Shown: positions 51,207 to 60,977, counted from the stretch's first letter. The stretch: DNA of 64,000 nucleotides from Burkholderia sp. Bp8992 (GCF_003853705.1 NZ_QTQI01000001.1:575584-639583); one strand, 5' to 3'. Program-made: numbers and translations. Notes: generated from the sequence alone by a model not told the origin.

Positions 51207-51470
51207 TTGGCAAAAGAAGAACTGCTGGAACTCGACGGAATCGTCGACGAAGTGCTGCCGGACAGCAAATACCGCGTAACGCTGGAAAACGGCGTCGTGG
51301 TTGGCGCGTATGCGTCGGGCCGCATGCGCAAGAACCACATCCGCATTCTCGCGGGCGACCGCGTGACGCTGGAACTGTCGGTCTACGACCTCACGAAGGG
51401 CCGCATCAACTTCCGTCACAAGGACGCGAACTCCCCGCGTCCGCCGCGAAGCGGCCAGCCGCGTCGTTAA
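51207..51470 (+). CDS. infA: Translation initiation factor IF-1, TTG start
   Basis: The protein has 87 residues, a full S1-type OB-fold: [40 protein letters not shown] and [20 protein letters not shown]. It has a C-terminal Arg/Pro-rich tail ([11 protein letters not shown]) longer than E. coli IF-1. TTG 51207 is the start: GGAGG lies 7 nt upstream and the frame then reads AKEE as in other IF-1 proteins. A ribosomal-operon infA would normally exist elsewhere, so this is probably a secondary copy coupled to csp. Confidence 0.88.
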   Translation: MAKEELLELDGIVDEVLPDSKYRVTLENGVVVGAYASGRMRKNHIRILAGDRVTLELSVYDLTKGRINFRHKDANSPRPPRSGQPRR

Positions 51471-51545
51471 GCGGCCACGATCGGTGCGCGGCACATCGCG
51501 CACGCGGTCGACATCCGTCCGGTCACTCGGCCGGACGAACCGGAT

Positions 51546-51597
51546 GAACGGCACGTTGCATGCCGTTCGTCGGTCGCCGGCGGCGCCATCGCGCCGC
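51546..51597 (+). terminator. Two stem-loops after infA
   Basis: The first stem is GAACGGCA / TGCCGTTC (51546-51568, 7-nt loop). The second is GCGGCGC / GCGCCGC (51580-51597, CATC loop). They lie between infA and the converging hydrolase remnant. No T tract follows, so termination strength is unclear. Confidence 0.4.
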
Positions 51598-51641
51598 GGC
51601 GGCCAACCCCGCCTTTACCGGCTACTGCGCGTGCGCAACGC

Positions 51642-51866
51642 TCAGGCAGCCGCGTCCCGCAGGAAATCCTCGACGATCATCGTGAAGTACTGCGGACATT
51701 CCTGCATCGGGTAATGCCCGCAATTCGGTATCGCCACGAGCTGCGCGTTCGGATGCCATGCGAGGAACGTCGCCTGCATCGCCGCCGTGTCGAGCCCCGG
51801 ATCCTTGTCGCCCACGATCACCAGAAAGCGCGTATCGAGCCCGCGGATGTCGTGACGCTGAAAACC
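51642..51866 (-). pseudogene. Truncated alpha/beta hydrolase (C-terminal third only)
   Basis: The minus-strand frame ending at 51642-51644 encodes about 74 recognisable codons: RGLDTRFLVIVGDKDPGLDT, AQLVAIPNCGHYPMQECPQY and FTMIVEDFLRDAA. This is the acid (DKD) and catalytic His (GHYPMQE) end of an alpha/beta hydrolase. The nucleophile half is missing and no start codon or ribosome site precedes it; homology stops at about 51866. It is a decayed relic, perhaps of an epoxide or haloalkane-type hydrolase. Confidence 0.65.
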
Positions 51867-52054
51867 GCATCGGCCGACGGCTGAACCGGCAGGCGGTGAC
51901 GCCGTTCGTATGACGCTTTACGCGCGGGGTGGCGCGGTCGTACACTCGTCGGCAATTCGCGGCCCGCGCGCCTGGCTTTCAATCCCTTCAGTGGCTTTCA
52001 GCGGGCCTGCGACCGTGCCAGCCGGACATTCGTCGCGCGACGCCAGGAGGCGCC

Positions 52055-53302
52055 ATGAGTGCAGACGCAGCCCCCGCATCCCCGTCCGTTCAGGACCGCA
52101 TCCAGCACGTGTTCGTGCTGATGCTCGAGAACCGCTCCTTCGATCACCTGTTCGCGCTGTCGGGCTATCGCGACATCGTCGCCGCATCGCCGGGCAACAG
52201 CAACGCATACGGCGGCGCGGTCTATCCGTTCGGCGGCGGTGCGCCGGACCGGATGCCGACCGATCCGTGCCACGAATTCACCGACGTGCTCGAGCAACTC
52301 TGCGGCGCGGGCGTGCCGTTCGTGAAAGGGCAGGCCTATCCGCCCATCGGCAATTCCGGCTTCGTGTCGAATTACGCGACGTCGCATTCGGAAGGCACCC
52401 CGCCGCAGCCGGCCGACGCGGGCAAGATCATGCAGGGTGTCGACGTCGCGACGCAGGCGCCGTCGTTGCACGCGCTCGCGAACGCGTTCGTGCTGTGCGA
52501 CGCGTGGCATGCGTCGATGCCGGGGCCGACCTGGCCGAATCGCTTCTTCCTGCACGGCGCGTCGTCGGCCGGGCTCGACCATTCGCCGACCAAGGAAGAG
52601 ATGGCCGGATGGGATGCATTCGACGGCTTTCCGTATCCGAAGGGCTCGATCTTCGGCGCGCTCGGCGACGGCAACTGGCGCATCTACCAGGACCAGACGG
52701 GCGACCCGCTCGGCCACGTACCGCAGGTCGCGTCGCTGAAGGGCGTCAGCTTCTTCGACATCGACGATCTCGCGCATTTCGAAGCCGATCTCGCGGCCGG
52801 CTACACGGCGCGCTACACGTTCATCGAGCCCGGCTACGGCGACATCGTGCACGGCACCTATCGAAACGGCAGTTCGCAGCATCCGATGGACGGACTGGCC
52901 GGCGGCGACCAGCTCGCCGCGCGCGTGTACAACGCGATCCGCAATTCACCGGTGTGGAACAGCAGCCTGTTCGTGATCGTCTACGACGAGCACGGCGGCT
53001 TCTACGATTCGGTCAAGCCGGGCGCCGCGCCGCCGCCGAACGACGGCGCGGCCGCGACGCTGAACGCGAGCGGCTTCGGCTTCGACGTGTACGGCGTGCG
53101 CGTGCCGGCGATCGTGATTTCGCCGTGGGTCGCGGCCGGGCAGGTCGATCACACGCCGTACGACCATGCGTCGGTCGCCGCGACGCTCGAGCGGCTGTTC
53201 GGCTTCGCGCCGCTGACCGATCGCGATCGCCTTGCCAACGACCTGCTATCGCTCGTGACGACAACGTGCCGGACGGATTGTCCGCAAAGGATCGGAACAT
53301 GA
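52055..53302 (+). CDS. Phosphoesterase-family protein (phospholipase C / AcpA-like)
   Basis: The protein has 415 residues. The N-terminal metal motif FVLMLENRSFDHLFALSG and the later YDEHGGFYD, PAIVISPWVAAGQVDHTPYD and HASVAATLERLFG are those of PF04185 phosphoesterases. No signal peptide is seen, unlike Tat-exported bacterial phospholipases C of this family. AGGAGG precedes ATG 52055; in-frame earlier ATGs lack it. It overlaps the following small gene by 4 nt. Substrate is unknown; phosphatase or phospholipase activity is expected. Confidence 0.8.
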   Translation: MSADAAPASPSVQDRIQHVFVLMLENRSFDHLFALSGYRDIVAASPGNSNAYGGAVYPFGGGAPDRMPTDPCHEFTDVLEQLCGAGVPFVKGQAYPPIGNSGFVSNYATSHSEGTPPQPADAGKIMQGVDVATQAPSLHALANAFVLCDAWHASMPGPTWPNRFFLHGASSAGLDHSPTKEEMAGWDAFDGFPYPKGSIFGALGDGNWRIYQDQTGDPLGHVPQVASLKGVSFFDIDDLAHFEADLAAGYTARYTFIEPGYGDIVHGTYRNGSSQHPMDGLAGGDQLAARVYNAIRNSPVWNSSLFVIVYDEHGGFYDSVKPGAAPPPNDGAAATLNASGFGFDVYGVRVPAIVISPWVAAGQVDHTPYDHASVAATLERLFGFAPLTDRDRLANDLLSLVTTTCRTDCPQRIGT

Positions 53303-53541
53303 GTACGACCCCGGACCCGCGCGATGCGCTGCCCGTGCGCGACGGCACGAGCCTGATCGCGTATCTGCACATCCTGCGCAAAGCGCATGCGGCGCTGGTC
53401 GGCCAGGACAAGGCGCATCAGCGTTTCAGCGAGATCGCCACGCGCGGACAGGCGCGGCAATATATCGAGGAACTGATGCCGGCGTTGCTGCAAAAGCGCG
53501 CCGAGCATCGGGCGCGCAAGCACGGCGGGAAACATCGTTGA
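53299..53541 (+). CDS. Small hypothetical protein coupled to the phosphoesterase
   Basis: The protein has 80 residues: MSTTPDPRDALPVRDGTSLI, then a helical, basic region HQRFSEIATRGQARQYIEEL and a Lys/Arg/His-rich tail. There are no membrane helices or known motifs. The ATGA overlap with the phosphoesterase gene (53299-53302) shows co-translation. Function is unknown; a partner or chaperone of the phosphoesterase is possible. Confidence 0.6.
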   Translation: MSTTPDPRDALPVRDGTSLIAYLHILRKAHAALVGQDKAHQRFSEIATRGQARQYIEELMPALLQKRAEHRARKHGGKHR

Positions 53542-53558
53542 GCGGGTGGAGCGGTGGG

Positions 53559-54938
53559 TCATGCAGCCTGCTGCACGCTGGTCGCCGACACTGCCGCGCC
53601 TGTCAGTTGAACCATCGCGCCGGCAAACATTGCCGCGCGCAATCCTGCCGCGCCGCCGTGCGCGGCCGCGAACAGCGTGCCGAGCACCGCGATCCCGAGT
53701 GTCGCGCCCGTCATTCGTGCGACGTTGACGAGCGCGCTCGCGGTACCCGAACGCGCGGCATCGACTGCGCCGACCGCGACGGTCATCAACGGGCCCGTCG
53801 CAATTCCCATCCCGAGCCCCGTCAACGCGAGTCCGGTTTCGGCGCCGAGCAGGCTCGGTGAACCGGCGGACGCGCCGATCACGGCGAGTCCGCTCGCGAT
53901 CACCGCGACGCCGCCGGCCGTCGTCGCGCGCGCGCCGATTCGCTCCGACAGCGGCCCCGACCACGGCGATACGACGACGAACACGAGCGCCATCGGCAGC
54001 AGCGCGAGGCCGGCGCCGGTCGAGTCCAGGCGGCCGATGCTTTGCCACGTCAGCGGCAGCAGGAACAGCACGCCGTACATCCCGAACGTCATGCCGGCGG
54101 TCGCGGCGATCGCGCCACGAAACGTTCGAATTCCCAAGATGTCGAGCGGCACGAGGGCGGCTTCTCCATGGCGGCGCTCGATCGCGACGAACGCGACGAG
54201 CGACGCAACTGCGACGCAGCCGGCGAGCACGCCCGCGGCCGGCGAATCGCGGAACACGATCGCCGCATACGCAAGTGCGCCGAGCGCGAGCGCCCCCGTG
54301 ACTTGCGCCGCGCCGTCAAAATGCCGGCCACGCGGATCGGACGACTCGGGCACCGCCGGGATCGCGAGCAGCATCGCGGCGACGCTCAGCGGCACGACCA
54401 CGAAGAAGATGCTGCGCCAGCCGAAATGACGAATCAGCACGCCGCCGAGCGTCGGACCGATCGCCATCGCCGCGCCGTTGCATGCGGCCCAGATGCCGAG
54501 CGCACGGCCGCGATCGACCGGATCGTGCCATACGACACGCACGATCGCGAGCGATGCCGGCAGCAGCAGTGCCGCGCCTACACCGGCCAGCGCGCGTGCG
54601 GCGATCAGCGCCGTCACCGACGGCGCGAGCGCGCACAGCAGCGATGCGACGGTGAAGATGGCGGTGCCGGCGATGAAGATGCGGCGCCGGCCGTGCAGAT
54701 CGGCAAGCAGCCCGCCGGTGAGCAGCAGCACCGCGTAACAGAGGTTGTAGCTGTCGACGACCCATTGCAACGCACCGACGCCGGCGTGGAAATAGTCGCC
54801 GATCGCGCGTGTCGCCAGATTCACGACGGCCGTGTCGACCTGCGCGACGAGCACGGCGATGCAGAGGGTCAGGAGGGTGAGGCCGCGTCGTTTGACGATA
54901 CGTTCGGCCAGTGCGGCGAGTTCTCCGGGATGAGCCAC
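53559..54938 (-). CDS. MFS exporter, DHA2-like drug/proton antiporter
   Basis: The protein has 459 residues and about 14 helices: LLTLCIAVLVAQVDTAVVNL, motif A GGLLADLHGRRRIF and motif C AMAIGPTLGGVLIRHFGWRS. This is the EmrB/QacA-type family. It has no membrane-fusion partner nearby. It converges with the phosphoesterase operon after 17 bp and lies upstream of, but not in the operon of, hsaF. Its substrate is unknown. Confidence 0.82.
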   Translation of the reverse strand: MAHPGELAALAERIVKRRGLTLLTLCIAVLVAQVDTAVVNLATRAIGDYFHAGVGALQWVVDSYNLCYAVLLLTGGLLADLHGRRRIFIAGTAIFTVASLLCALAPSVTALIAARALAGVGAALLLPASLAIVRVVWHDPVDRGRALGIWAACNGAAMAIGPTLGGVLIRHFGWRSIFFVVVPLSVAAMLLAIPAVPESSDPRGRHFDGAAQVTGALALGALAYAAIVFRDSPAAGVLAGCVAVASLVAFVAIERRHGEAALVPLDILGIRTFRGAIAATAGMTFGMYGVLFLLPLTWQSIGRLDSTGAGLALLPMALVFVVVSPWSGPLSERIGARATTAGGVAVIASGLAVIGASAGSPSLLGAETGLALTGLGMGIATGPLMTVAVGAVDAARSGTASALVNVARMTGATLGIAVLGTLFAAAHGGAAGLRAAMFAGAMVQLTGAAVSATSVQQAA

Positions 54939-55080
54939 GGGCGGTGCTCCTCGAGTGTCGGTCCATCGAGCTTAGGTGCGGTCTGCTGACAGCGTGGTTT
55001 CAGCAGGGGCCGGCTGATGCACCACGAACGCTCGCAATTCCGATGCCCGCCGCGAAGGCCACTGGGCGGCGCGCGGAAAT

Positions 55081-55108
55081 GCCAAACGGGGCTTTCGCCC
55101 CGTTTGGC
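55081..55108 (-). terminator. Terminator of the hsaEGF operon
   Basis: A perfect 12-bp stem GCCAAACGGGGC / GCCCCGTTTGGC with a TTTC loop lies 27 bp after the hsaF stop. In the transcribed direction ATTTCC follows. It is the best intrinsic terminator candidate in the window and marks the end of operon 3. Confidence 0.75.
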
Positions 55109-55135
55109 CATCGCGACTCGTGCGATGCCGTCCGC

Positions 55136-56167
55136 TCAGGCCGCCACCGCCCGCGCCCGCGCCATCGTCAGCGCCGCATCCTCGATCATGTCCTCCTGGC
55201 CGCCGACGAGCCGCTGCCGGCCCAGCTCGACGAGAATGTCGCGTGCCGGAATCCCGTACTTCGCCTCCGCGCGCTTCGCGAACAGCAGGAACGACGAGTA
55301 GACGCCCGCATAGCCGAGCGTCAGCGCATCGCGGTCGAGGCGGATCGGCGCGTCCATGATCGGCACGACGAGATCCTCGGCGACGTCCGAAATCGCGAAC
55401 ACGTCGACGCCCGTCTCGATCCCCATCCGGTCGCACACCGCGACGAACACTTCCATCGGCGTGTTGCCCGCGCCGGCGCCGAGGCCGGCCGCGGCCGCGT
55501 CGATCCGGTTCGCGCCGGCCGCAACCGCCGCGACCGAGTTCGCGACGCCCATCGCGAGATTGTGGTGGCCGTGGAAGCCGAGTTCCGTCTCCTGCTTCAG
55601 CGCATCGCGCACCTGGCCGATTCGTGCGGTCACGTCGTCGGGCAGCATGTGACCGGCCGAGTCGGTGATGTAGATGCAGTTCGCGCCGTAAGACTCCATC
55701 AGCTTCGCCTGCACGACGAGCTGCTCCGGCGACGACATGTGCGCCATCATCAGGAATCCGACAGTATCGAGCCCGAGCGTGCGCGCAAGGCCGATATGCT
55801 GCTCCGATACGTCCGCTTCGGTACAGTGCGTCGCGACGCGGATCGTGCCGACGCCGAGTGCGTGCGCCATGCGCAGGTGCTCGACGGTGCCGATGCCGGG
55901 CAGCAGCAGCGCCGAGACCTTCGCCTGCTTCAGCTCCGGAATCACGGCGCTCAGGTACGCCTCGTCGGTGTGCGCGGGAAACCCGTAGTTGACCGACGCG
56001 CCGCCGAGGCCGTCGCCGTGCGTGACCTCGATCAGCGGCACGCCGGCCGCGTCGAGCCCGCGCGCGATGTCGCGCATCTGGTCGAGCGTGATCTGGTGGC
56101 GCTTCGGATGCATCCCGTCGCGCAGCGACATGTCGTGGACGGTGATCTTCTTGCCTGCAAGTGACAT
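55136..56167 (-). CDS. hsaF: 4-hydroxy-2-oxovalerate aldolase (HsaF/TesG-like)
   Basis: The protein has 343 residues, the full length of DmpG/BphI-type aldolases. [14 protein letters not shown] and the metal-binding [15 protein letters not shown] are clear, with [19 protein letters not shown] near the channel end. It cleaves 4-hydroxy-2-oxo acids (the C5/C6 product of HsaE) to pyruvate and an aldehyde that is channelled to HsaG. It is the last gene of operon 3, 16 bp after hsaG, with a hairpin terminator downstream. Confidence 0.92.
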   Translation of the reverse strand: MSLAGKKITVHDMSLRDGMHPKRHQITLDQMRDIARGLDAAGVPLIEVTHGDGLGGASVNYGFPAHTDEAYLSAVIPELKQAKVSALLLPGIGTVEHLRMAHALGVGTIRVATHCTEADVSEQHIGLARTLGLDTVGFLMMAHMSSPEQLVVQAKLMESYGANCIYITDSAGHMLPDDVTARIGQVRDALKQETELGFHGHHNLAMGVANSVAAVAAGANRIDAAAAGLGAGAGNTPMEVFVAVCDRMGIETGVDVFAISDVAEDLVVPIMDAPIRLDRDALTLGYAGVYSSFLLFAKRAEAKYGIPARDILVELGRQRLVGGQEDMIEDAALTMARARAVAA

Positions 56168-56183
56168 CGTGTGGCTCCTCGGC

Positions 56184-57083
56184 TCAAGCGGTGGCGGCCG
56201 TCGCGGCCAGCATCTGTTCGGCGAAACGCTCGGCGGTGGCGGCCGCGGCGGCGGTCATGATGTCGAGGTTGCCCGCGTATTTCGGCAGGTAGTCGCCGAG
56301 CCCTTCGACTTCCATGAACACCGACACGCGATTGCCGTCGAACACCGGCCCGTTCTTCAGCGTGTAGCCGGGCACGTAGCGCTGGACTTCCTTGACCATC
56401 GCATGCACGGACGCGGTGATCGCGTCGACGTCGGGCGGCCCGTCGGTCAGGCAGTGGATCGTGTCGCGCATGATCAGCGGCGGCTCGGCCGGGTTGATCA
56501 CGATGATCGCCTTGCCCTTGCGTGCGCCGCCGACCTGTTCGATCGCGCCGGACGTCGTGCGCGTGAACTCGTCGATGTTCTTGCGCGTGCCGGGGCCGAC
56601 CGAGCGCGACGACACGGTCGCGACGATCTCGCCGTACGCGACCGGCTGCACGCGCGATACCGCGTACATCATCGGGATCGTCGCCTGGCCGCCGCAGGTC
56701 ACCATGTTGACGTTCGTCTGCGCGCTGTCGAGATGCGCGTCGAGGTTCACCGGCGGCACGCAGTACGGGCCGATCGCGGCGGGCGTCAGGTCGATCATCT
56801 TCACGCCGAGCGCGGTGAGCTTGTCGGAGTTGTCGCGGTGCACGTACGCCGACGTCGCGTCGAACGCGATGCGGATGTCGTCGGCGGCAACGTGCGGCAG
56901 CAGCCCGTCGACACCCTTGTCGGTGGTCTTCAGGCCGAACTCGCGCGCACGGGCGAGACCGTCGGATGCCGGATCGACGCCGACCATCCATACCGGTTCG
57001 AGCACCGTCGAGCGGCGCAGCTTGTATAGCAGGTCGGTGCCGATGTTGCCGGGCCCGATCAGTGCGCATTTGATTTTCTTCAT
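56184..57083 (-). CDS. hsaG: Acylating acetaldehyde/propanal dehydrogenase (HsaG/TesF-like)
   Basis: The protein has 299 residues. The N-terminal NAD-binding motif [17 protein letters not shown], the catalytic Cys in [13 protein letters not shown] and [20 protein letters not shown] are those of DmpF/BphJ enzymes. It converts the aldehyde from HsaF to acetyl-CoA or propionyl-CoA. ATG 57083 ([10 protein letters not shown]) is chosen with AAGGAA upstream; a longer N-terminal frame is not conserved. It lies between hsaE and hsaF as in other meta-cleavage operons. Confidence 0.92.
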   Translation of the reverse strand: MKKIKCALIGPGNIGTDLLYKLRRSTVLEPVWMVGVDPASDGLARAREFGLKTTDKGVDGLLPHVAADDIRIAFDATSAYVHRDNSDKLTALGVKMIDLTPAAIGPYCVPPVNLDAHLDSAQTNVNMVTCGGQATIPMMYAVSRVQPVAYGEIVATVSSRSVGPGTRKNIDEFTRTTSGAIEQVGGARKGKAIIVINPAEPPLIMRDTIHCLTDGPPDVDAITASVHAMVKEVQRYVPGYTLKNGPVFDGNRVSVFMEVEGLGDYLPKYAGNLDIMTAAAAATAERFAEQMLAATAATA

Positions 57084-57096
57084 CAGGATGGTTCCT

Positions 57097-57879
57097 TTAG
57101 ATAAAGCGGACGTCGCAGCCGCCGATGCCGGAGATGTGCATCGACAGCGTGTCACCGGCCGTGACCGGAATCAGTTTCGCGAGCGAGCCGGACAGCACGA
57201 TCTCGCCGGTCAGCAGCGGCACGTCGTACGCGGCGAGCGTGTTCGCGAGCCACGCGACCGCGTCGGCAGGGTGGCCGAGCGCCGCGTCGCCGCGTCCTTG
57301 CGCGACGCGCTCGCCGTTCTTGTCGATCGTCATCTCGCACGCGGCGAGATCGAGCGTATGCGGGTCGACGCGCGCATCGCCGAGCACGTACACGCCGCAC
57401 GACGCGTTGTCGGCGACAGTGTCCTCGATGCGGATCGCCCAGTCGCGGATGCGCGAATCGACGATCTCGAAGCAGGGCGCGACGGCGGCCGTCGCGGCGA
57501 TCACGTCGGTGCGGTCGATGCCGGGGCCGCGCAGGTCGTGCGCGAGGATGAACGCGATCTCGCCTTCGGCGCGCGGCGCGATCAGCGAATCGGCGGCAAT
57601 CGCCTCGCCGGCCGCGTAGTGCATGCCGGACAGCAGGATGCCGAAATCGGGCTGGCGCACGTTCAGCATGTCCTGCACGGCCTGGCTCGTCACGCCGATC
57701 TTCTTGCCGACGACCGCTTCGCCCTGTTCGACGCGACGCTCGATGAAGCGCTGCTGGATGCGGTAGGCGTCGTCGAGCGACAGCCGGCGCGGACGGTTCG
57801 ACAGCGGCGCGACCGGCGCACGCGCGTGCCACGCGGCGTACAGTTCGTCGCCGAGTGTCGTATGCAGGCGGGAAGACAT
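57097..57879 (-). CDS. hsaE: 2-hydroxypenta-2,4-dienoate hydratase (HsaE/TesE-like)
   Basis: The protein has 260 residues of the MhpD/BphH/fumarylacetoacetase-like fold: [51 protein letters not shown] and [14 protein letters not shown] (metal-binding Glu pair), [17 protein letters not shown]. It hydrates the dienoate released by HsaD from ring A. Thirteen bp upstream of hsaG. The family assignment is firm; steroid use follows from the operon with DUF1302/1329 and proximity of hsaD. Confidence 0.9.
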   Translation of the reverse strand: MSSRLHTTLGDELYAAWHARAPVAPLSNRPRRLSLDDAYRIQQRFIERRVEQGEAVVGKKIGVTSQAVQDMLNVRQPDFGILLSGMHYAAGEAIAADSLIAPRAEGEIAFILAHDLRGPGIDRTDVIAATAAVAPCFEIVDSRIRDWAIRIEDTVADNASCGVYVLGDARVDPHTLDLAACEMTIDKNGERVAQGRGDAALGHPADAVAWLANTLAAYDVPLLTGEIVLSGSLAKLIPVTAGDTLSMHISGIGGCDVRFI

Positions 57880-57988
57880 GAAAGGGCCCTCGAATCTCGA
57901 ATGGAAAAGGCCGCCGTCGCGGGCGGCGTCGTGCGCCGGAGCGGGGCTCCGGCGCGTGGGTCGCGGCCGCGCCGCGTCAGTGGATCGA

Positions 57989-59371
57989 TCAGTTGCCCGA
58001 ACTGCGGATCGCGTCCGGCGAGAAGTACGCCTCGTTGAACTGCGGGCTGTTGTCGAGCTTCGGCATCGGGCCTTCGTTCGTCAGGCGGTCGGCGAAGTAC
58101 GCGCCGGAAATCAGGTCGTGGTAGAACACCGCGCTCGGGTAGAACGTCTTCGCGTCGAACGCATACAGCGACGTCGCGACGTTGGTGCGCCACAGCTGGC
58201 CGCGCGCATCGTAGTTGTCGGCCAGCAGCGATTGCCAGGAGTCCTCGTCGATGTACAGCACGCGCTTCGCATACTGGTGGCGATAGCCGTTCTTCAGTGT
58301 CTCCTGCAGCACCCACACGCGATGCAGTTCGTAGCGGAGGTACGCCGGGTTCTCGTGGCCCTTGGTCAGCAGCTCGCCGTACTTGATCGCGCTGTCCATG
58401 ACCTTGTAGTTGTCGTACGGCACGTAGATCTCGCGCTTGCCGACGATCTTCCAGTCGTAGCGGTCGCCGGGGCCGTTGTACAGGCGGTCGTCGTCGACAG
58501 TGCGAAAACCGCCCGCGCCCGACGGCTGGTCGTACCCGTACTCGGGCGCCTGGCGCACGCGCCGCGTGCCGGGGTTGTACATCCACGTGCGCGACGCGTT
58601 GTCGGCGCCGGCCTTGTCCCAGTTCTGGAAGCCGACGATCAGCGAGCCGCGGTCCGACAGCGGCAGCTCCGTCGCGTTGCGGTAGTACGTGCGGTTGTTC
58701 AGGTCGTTCTTCACGTCGTACTTGCCGACGTTGCGCGGCGAGTAGATGTCGTAGCGGATCTTGCCCCACGCGATGTTGCCGTCCGAGTACACGACCGCCT
58801 GGTCGTAGGTCGCCTGCTCGGCGCCGATCGCCGACGAGAAGCGCTGGTTCCACAGCAGCTCGGCGGCCGTCTTCGGGATCGGGTACGGCACCGTCGGCGG
58901 CGCGTTCGTCAGGCCGTTCGCATCGGGCGTCATCGTCGACTCGGGCGCGTACGTGCGGATGTCCTTGTAGAGGGCATCCGGGAAGCGGAAGTCGCGATGG
59001 CTCGGATAGACGTTGATCTTGAACGTGGCCGGATAGCGCTTGAACATCGCCTTCTGGCCGTCGGTCAGGTGCTCGGCGTACTGCGCCATGTTCTCCGCGG
59101 TGATCGTCGCGATCGGTTTCTCGCTCGCGAACGGATCGGGGTAGCGGCTGCCGCGCTTGTACTGCACGTCGGGCGGCGTGCCGAGCCACTTGCCGGTCCA
59201 CTCGGGCACGCCGTTGTCCTTGCTCGCGGCGCGCACCGCGCCGACCGGCGTCAGCGGGCCGTCGAGCGCCTTCAGGTCGTCCTGCGTGACCTTCGGGAAC
59301 GACGCCGTCGCGACGACCGCGCACGCGGCCATCACCGACGCGCGCAGGAGGGGAAGATGAATGCGTTTCAT
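57989..59371 (-). CDS. DUF1329 exported protein
   Basis: The protein has 460 residues. A signal peptide (MKRIHLPLLRASVMAACAVV, then TASF) is followed by a beta-rich LolB/LolA-like DUF1329 domain: YDIYSPRNVGKYDVKNDLNN, RDRFYDWKIVGKREIYVPYD-type text with YNGPGDRYDWKIVGKREIY. Such proteins are always next to DUF1302 barrels in clusters for hydrophobic compounds and are thought to bind the substrate in the periplasm. It is 40 bp after DUF1302 and 109 bp before hsaE in the same direction. Biochemical role is inferred. Confidence 0.82.
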   Translation of the reverse strand: MKRIHLPLLRASVMAACAVVATASFPKVTQDDLKALDGPLTPVGAVRAASKDNGVPEWTGKWLGTPPDVQYKRGSRYPDPFASEKPIATITAENMAQYAEHLTDGQKAMFKRYPATFKINVYPSHRDFRFPDALYKDIRTYAPESTMTPDANGLTNAPPTVPYPIPKTAAELLWNQRFSSAIGAEQATYDQAVVYSDGNIAWGKIRYDIYSPRNVGKYDVKNDLNNRTYYRNATELPLSDRGSLIVGFQNWDKAGADNASRTWMYNPGTRRVRQAPEYGYDQPSGAGGFRTVDDDRLYNGPGDRYDWKIVGKREIYVPYDNYKVMDSAIKYGELLTKGHENPAYLRYELHRVWVLQETLKNGYRHQYAKRVLYIDEDSWQSLLADNYDARGQLWRTNVATSLYAFDAKTFYPSAVFYHDLISGAYFADRLTNEGPMPKLDNSPQFNEAYFSPDAIRSSGN

Positions 59372-59411
59372 ATCGATCCTCGTAGTGCTGAATGACGAGC
59401 GGCCGAGCCGC

Positions 59412-60977
59412 TCAGAAGTGGTAGGTCGCCGTGGCCAGCACGTAGTCGCGATCCGACAGCGGACGCGTGACCGGATTCGGCGAACCGAGGAACTTCGCGT
59501 AGACGAGCGACAGCTGCAGGTTGCTCAGGCGCGTGAACGTCACGCCGGCCGTCACGCGGTGATCGCCCTGGCCCGTCAGCGAGCCGAGCGCGCCGGCGAG
59601 CGGCGACGTGCCCGTCAGGTCGTGCGTGTAGGTCAGCGGCACGTCGAGATCCCAGCCGTTGAACACGTTCTTGTAGCTGAGCGTCCACGCGATCTCCATC
59701 GCGAGCGCGTTGCGTGAATTCGCGAGCGTGGTCGAGCCGTCGAGCGCCGAGATGCTGCCGGCGTGCACGTACGTGAGTTCGCCGATCAGCGATTGCGAGT
59801 TCGCGAGGAAGCTCGGCCCGATCGAGTAGATGCCGGACAGGTTGGTCTGCAGCACGTTCGCGCGCGTCGATTGCGGGCCCGTCGGCGTATTGACGAGCAC
59901 GGCCGCGCCCTGGCGGTACGACACTTCGCCCGCGACGTTCACGGGGCCGACCTGCGTCGAGAAGCTCGCGCCGGTCAGCTTGATGTTGCTGAAATAGGTC
60001 TGCTGATACTGGAGCGTCGGGAAGTACGTCGTGACGACGCTCGGGTTCATGTCGTTGTAGTGCAGGTGGTACAGGCCGATCTCGGTGTCGCCGAGCACGC
60101 GCACGCGCGCGCCGATACCCCACTGGTTGCGCGCGCTCGGCTTGTCGTCGGGGCCGCGCGGAATGATCATGCCGCCCGGGCCGATGATGTATTGGGCACC
60201 GGGGCCCGTGACGTCGGAGTAGCTCCAGTACGTGCCGGGCGCGGTCAGCCGGTTCTGCTGGTACGAGAACTGGTAGTAGCCGAGCAGGCTGAAGTTCGGC
60301 GTGATCTGCCACTGCGTCGAGATCTGCGGCACCGGCAGCAGGATGTCCTTCACCTCGGCGCCGGCCATGTACGACTTGGTCGCGTCAGACGGCCCCTGCG
60401 CGCCGGCGATGTTCGGGAAGAACAGGCTTTCGCCCCATGCGACCACCTGGTCGCCGACCTTCACGTTCAGGCTCGTCGAACCGATGTGGAAGGTGTTGTA
60501 CGCATACGCGGCGAGCAGCGTCGTGTGGCCCCCCGACCAGTAGCGCGCATCGCTCGTGAAGTCGTTGTACTGGCCAGCATGGTTCACGGTGCCCGGCGCG
60601 TCGTTGTAGTTCGGGCGGTGATAGGCCTGGTCGTAGAACGTGTCCGCGCGGACGAACACACCCCAGTCGTCGTGCTTCAGGTTCACTTCGCCGAGCAGGC
60701 TGACCTGGTTCTCGATCAGCTTGTTCTTCGCGAAGTTGCGGTCGCCGTCGTCGCCGTTGATGTTCGCCGGCGTCAGCAGATTGCCGCTCGGTGCGCGGGT
60801 GCGCATGCCGAGGCCATAGCTGAGCGTGAACGTGTAGTCCAGCGTCGTGTCGGCGCCAAGCTCGATCGTGCTGCCGGCGTGCGCACCGGGAACGGCGCAC
60901 GTCAGCAGCGCGGCGGCCAGCGTCGACAGCGTGGCGGTCGCCCGCTTGTCGGTACGGCGCGAAATCCGTTGATGCAT
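59412..60977 (-). CDS. DUF1302 outer-membrane beta-barrel protein
   Basis: The protein has 521 residues. A Sec signal (MHQRISRRTDKRATATLSTL, then AALLTCAVPGAHA) precedes alternating amphipathic strands, including FTLSYGLGMRTRAPSGNLL and TYWSYSDVTGPGAQY. It ends in Phe (LATATYHF), the outer-membrane insertion signal. DUF1302 proteins are large barrels seen in steroid and other hydrophobic-compound clusters and probably form uptake channels. ATG 60977 has GAGGAGA. It is the first gene of operon 3, and a CTAG-core motif lies 85 bp upstream. Confidence 0.85.
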   Translation of the reverse strand: MHQRISRRTDKRATATLSTLAAALLTCAVPGAHAGSTIELGADTTLDYTFTLSYGLGMRTRAPSGNLLTPANINGDDGDRNFAKNKLIENQVSLLGEVNLKHDDWGVFVRADTFYDQAYHRPNYNDAPGTVNHAGQYNDFTSDARYWSGGHTTLLAAYAYNTFHIGSTSLNVKVGDQVVAWGESLFFPNIAGAQGPSDATKSYMAGAEVKDILLPVPQISTQWQITPNFSLLGYYQFSYQQNRLTAPGTYWSYSDVTGPGAQYIIGPGGMIIPRGPDDKPSARNQWGIGARVRVLGDTEIGLYHLHYNDMNPSVVTTYFPTLQYQQTYFSNIKLTGASFSTQVGPVNVAGEVSYRQGAAVLVNTPTGPQSTRANVLQTNLSGIYSIGPSFLANSQSLIGELTYVHAGSISALDGSTTLANSRNALAMEIAWTLSYKNVFNGWDLDVPLTYTHDLTGTSPLAGALGSLTGQGDHRVTAGVTFTRLSNLQLSLVYAKFLGSPNPVTRPLSDRDYVLATATYHF

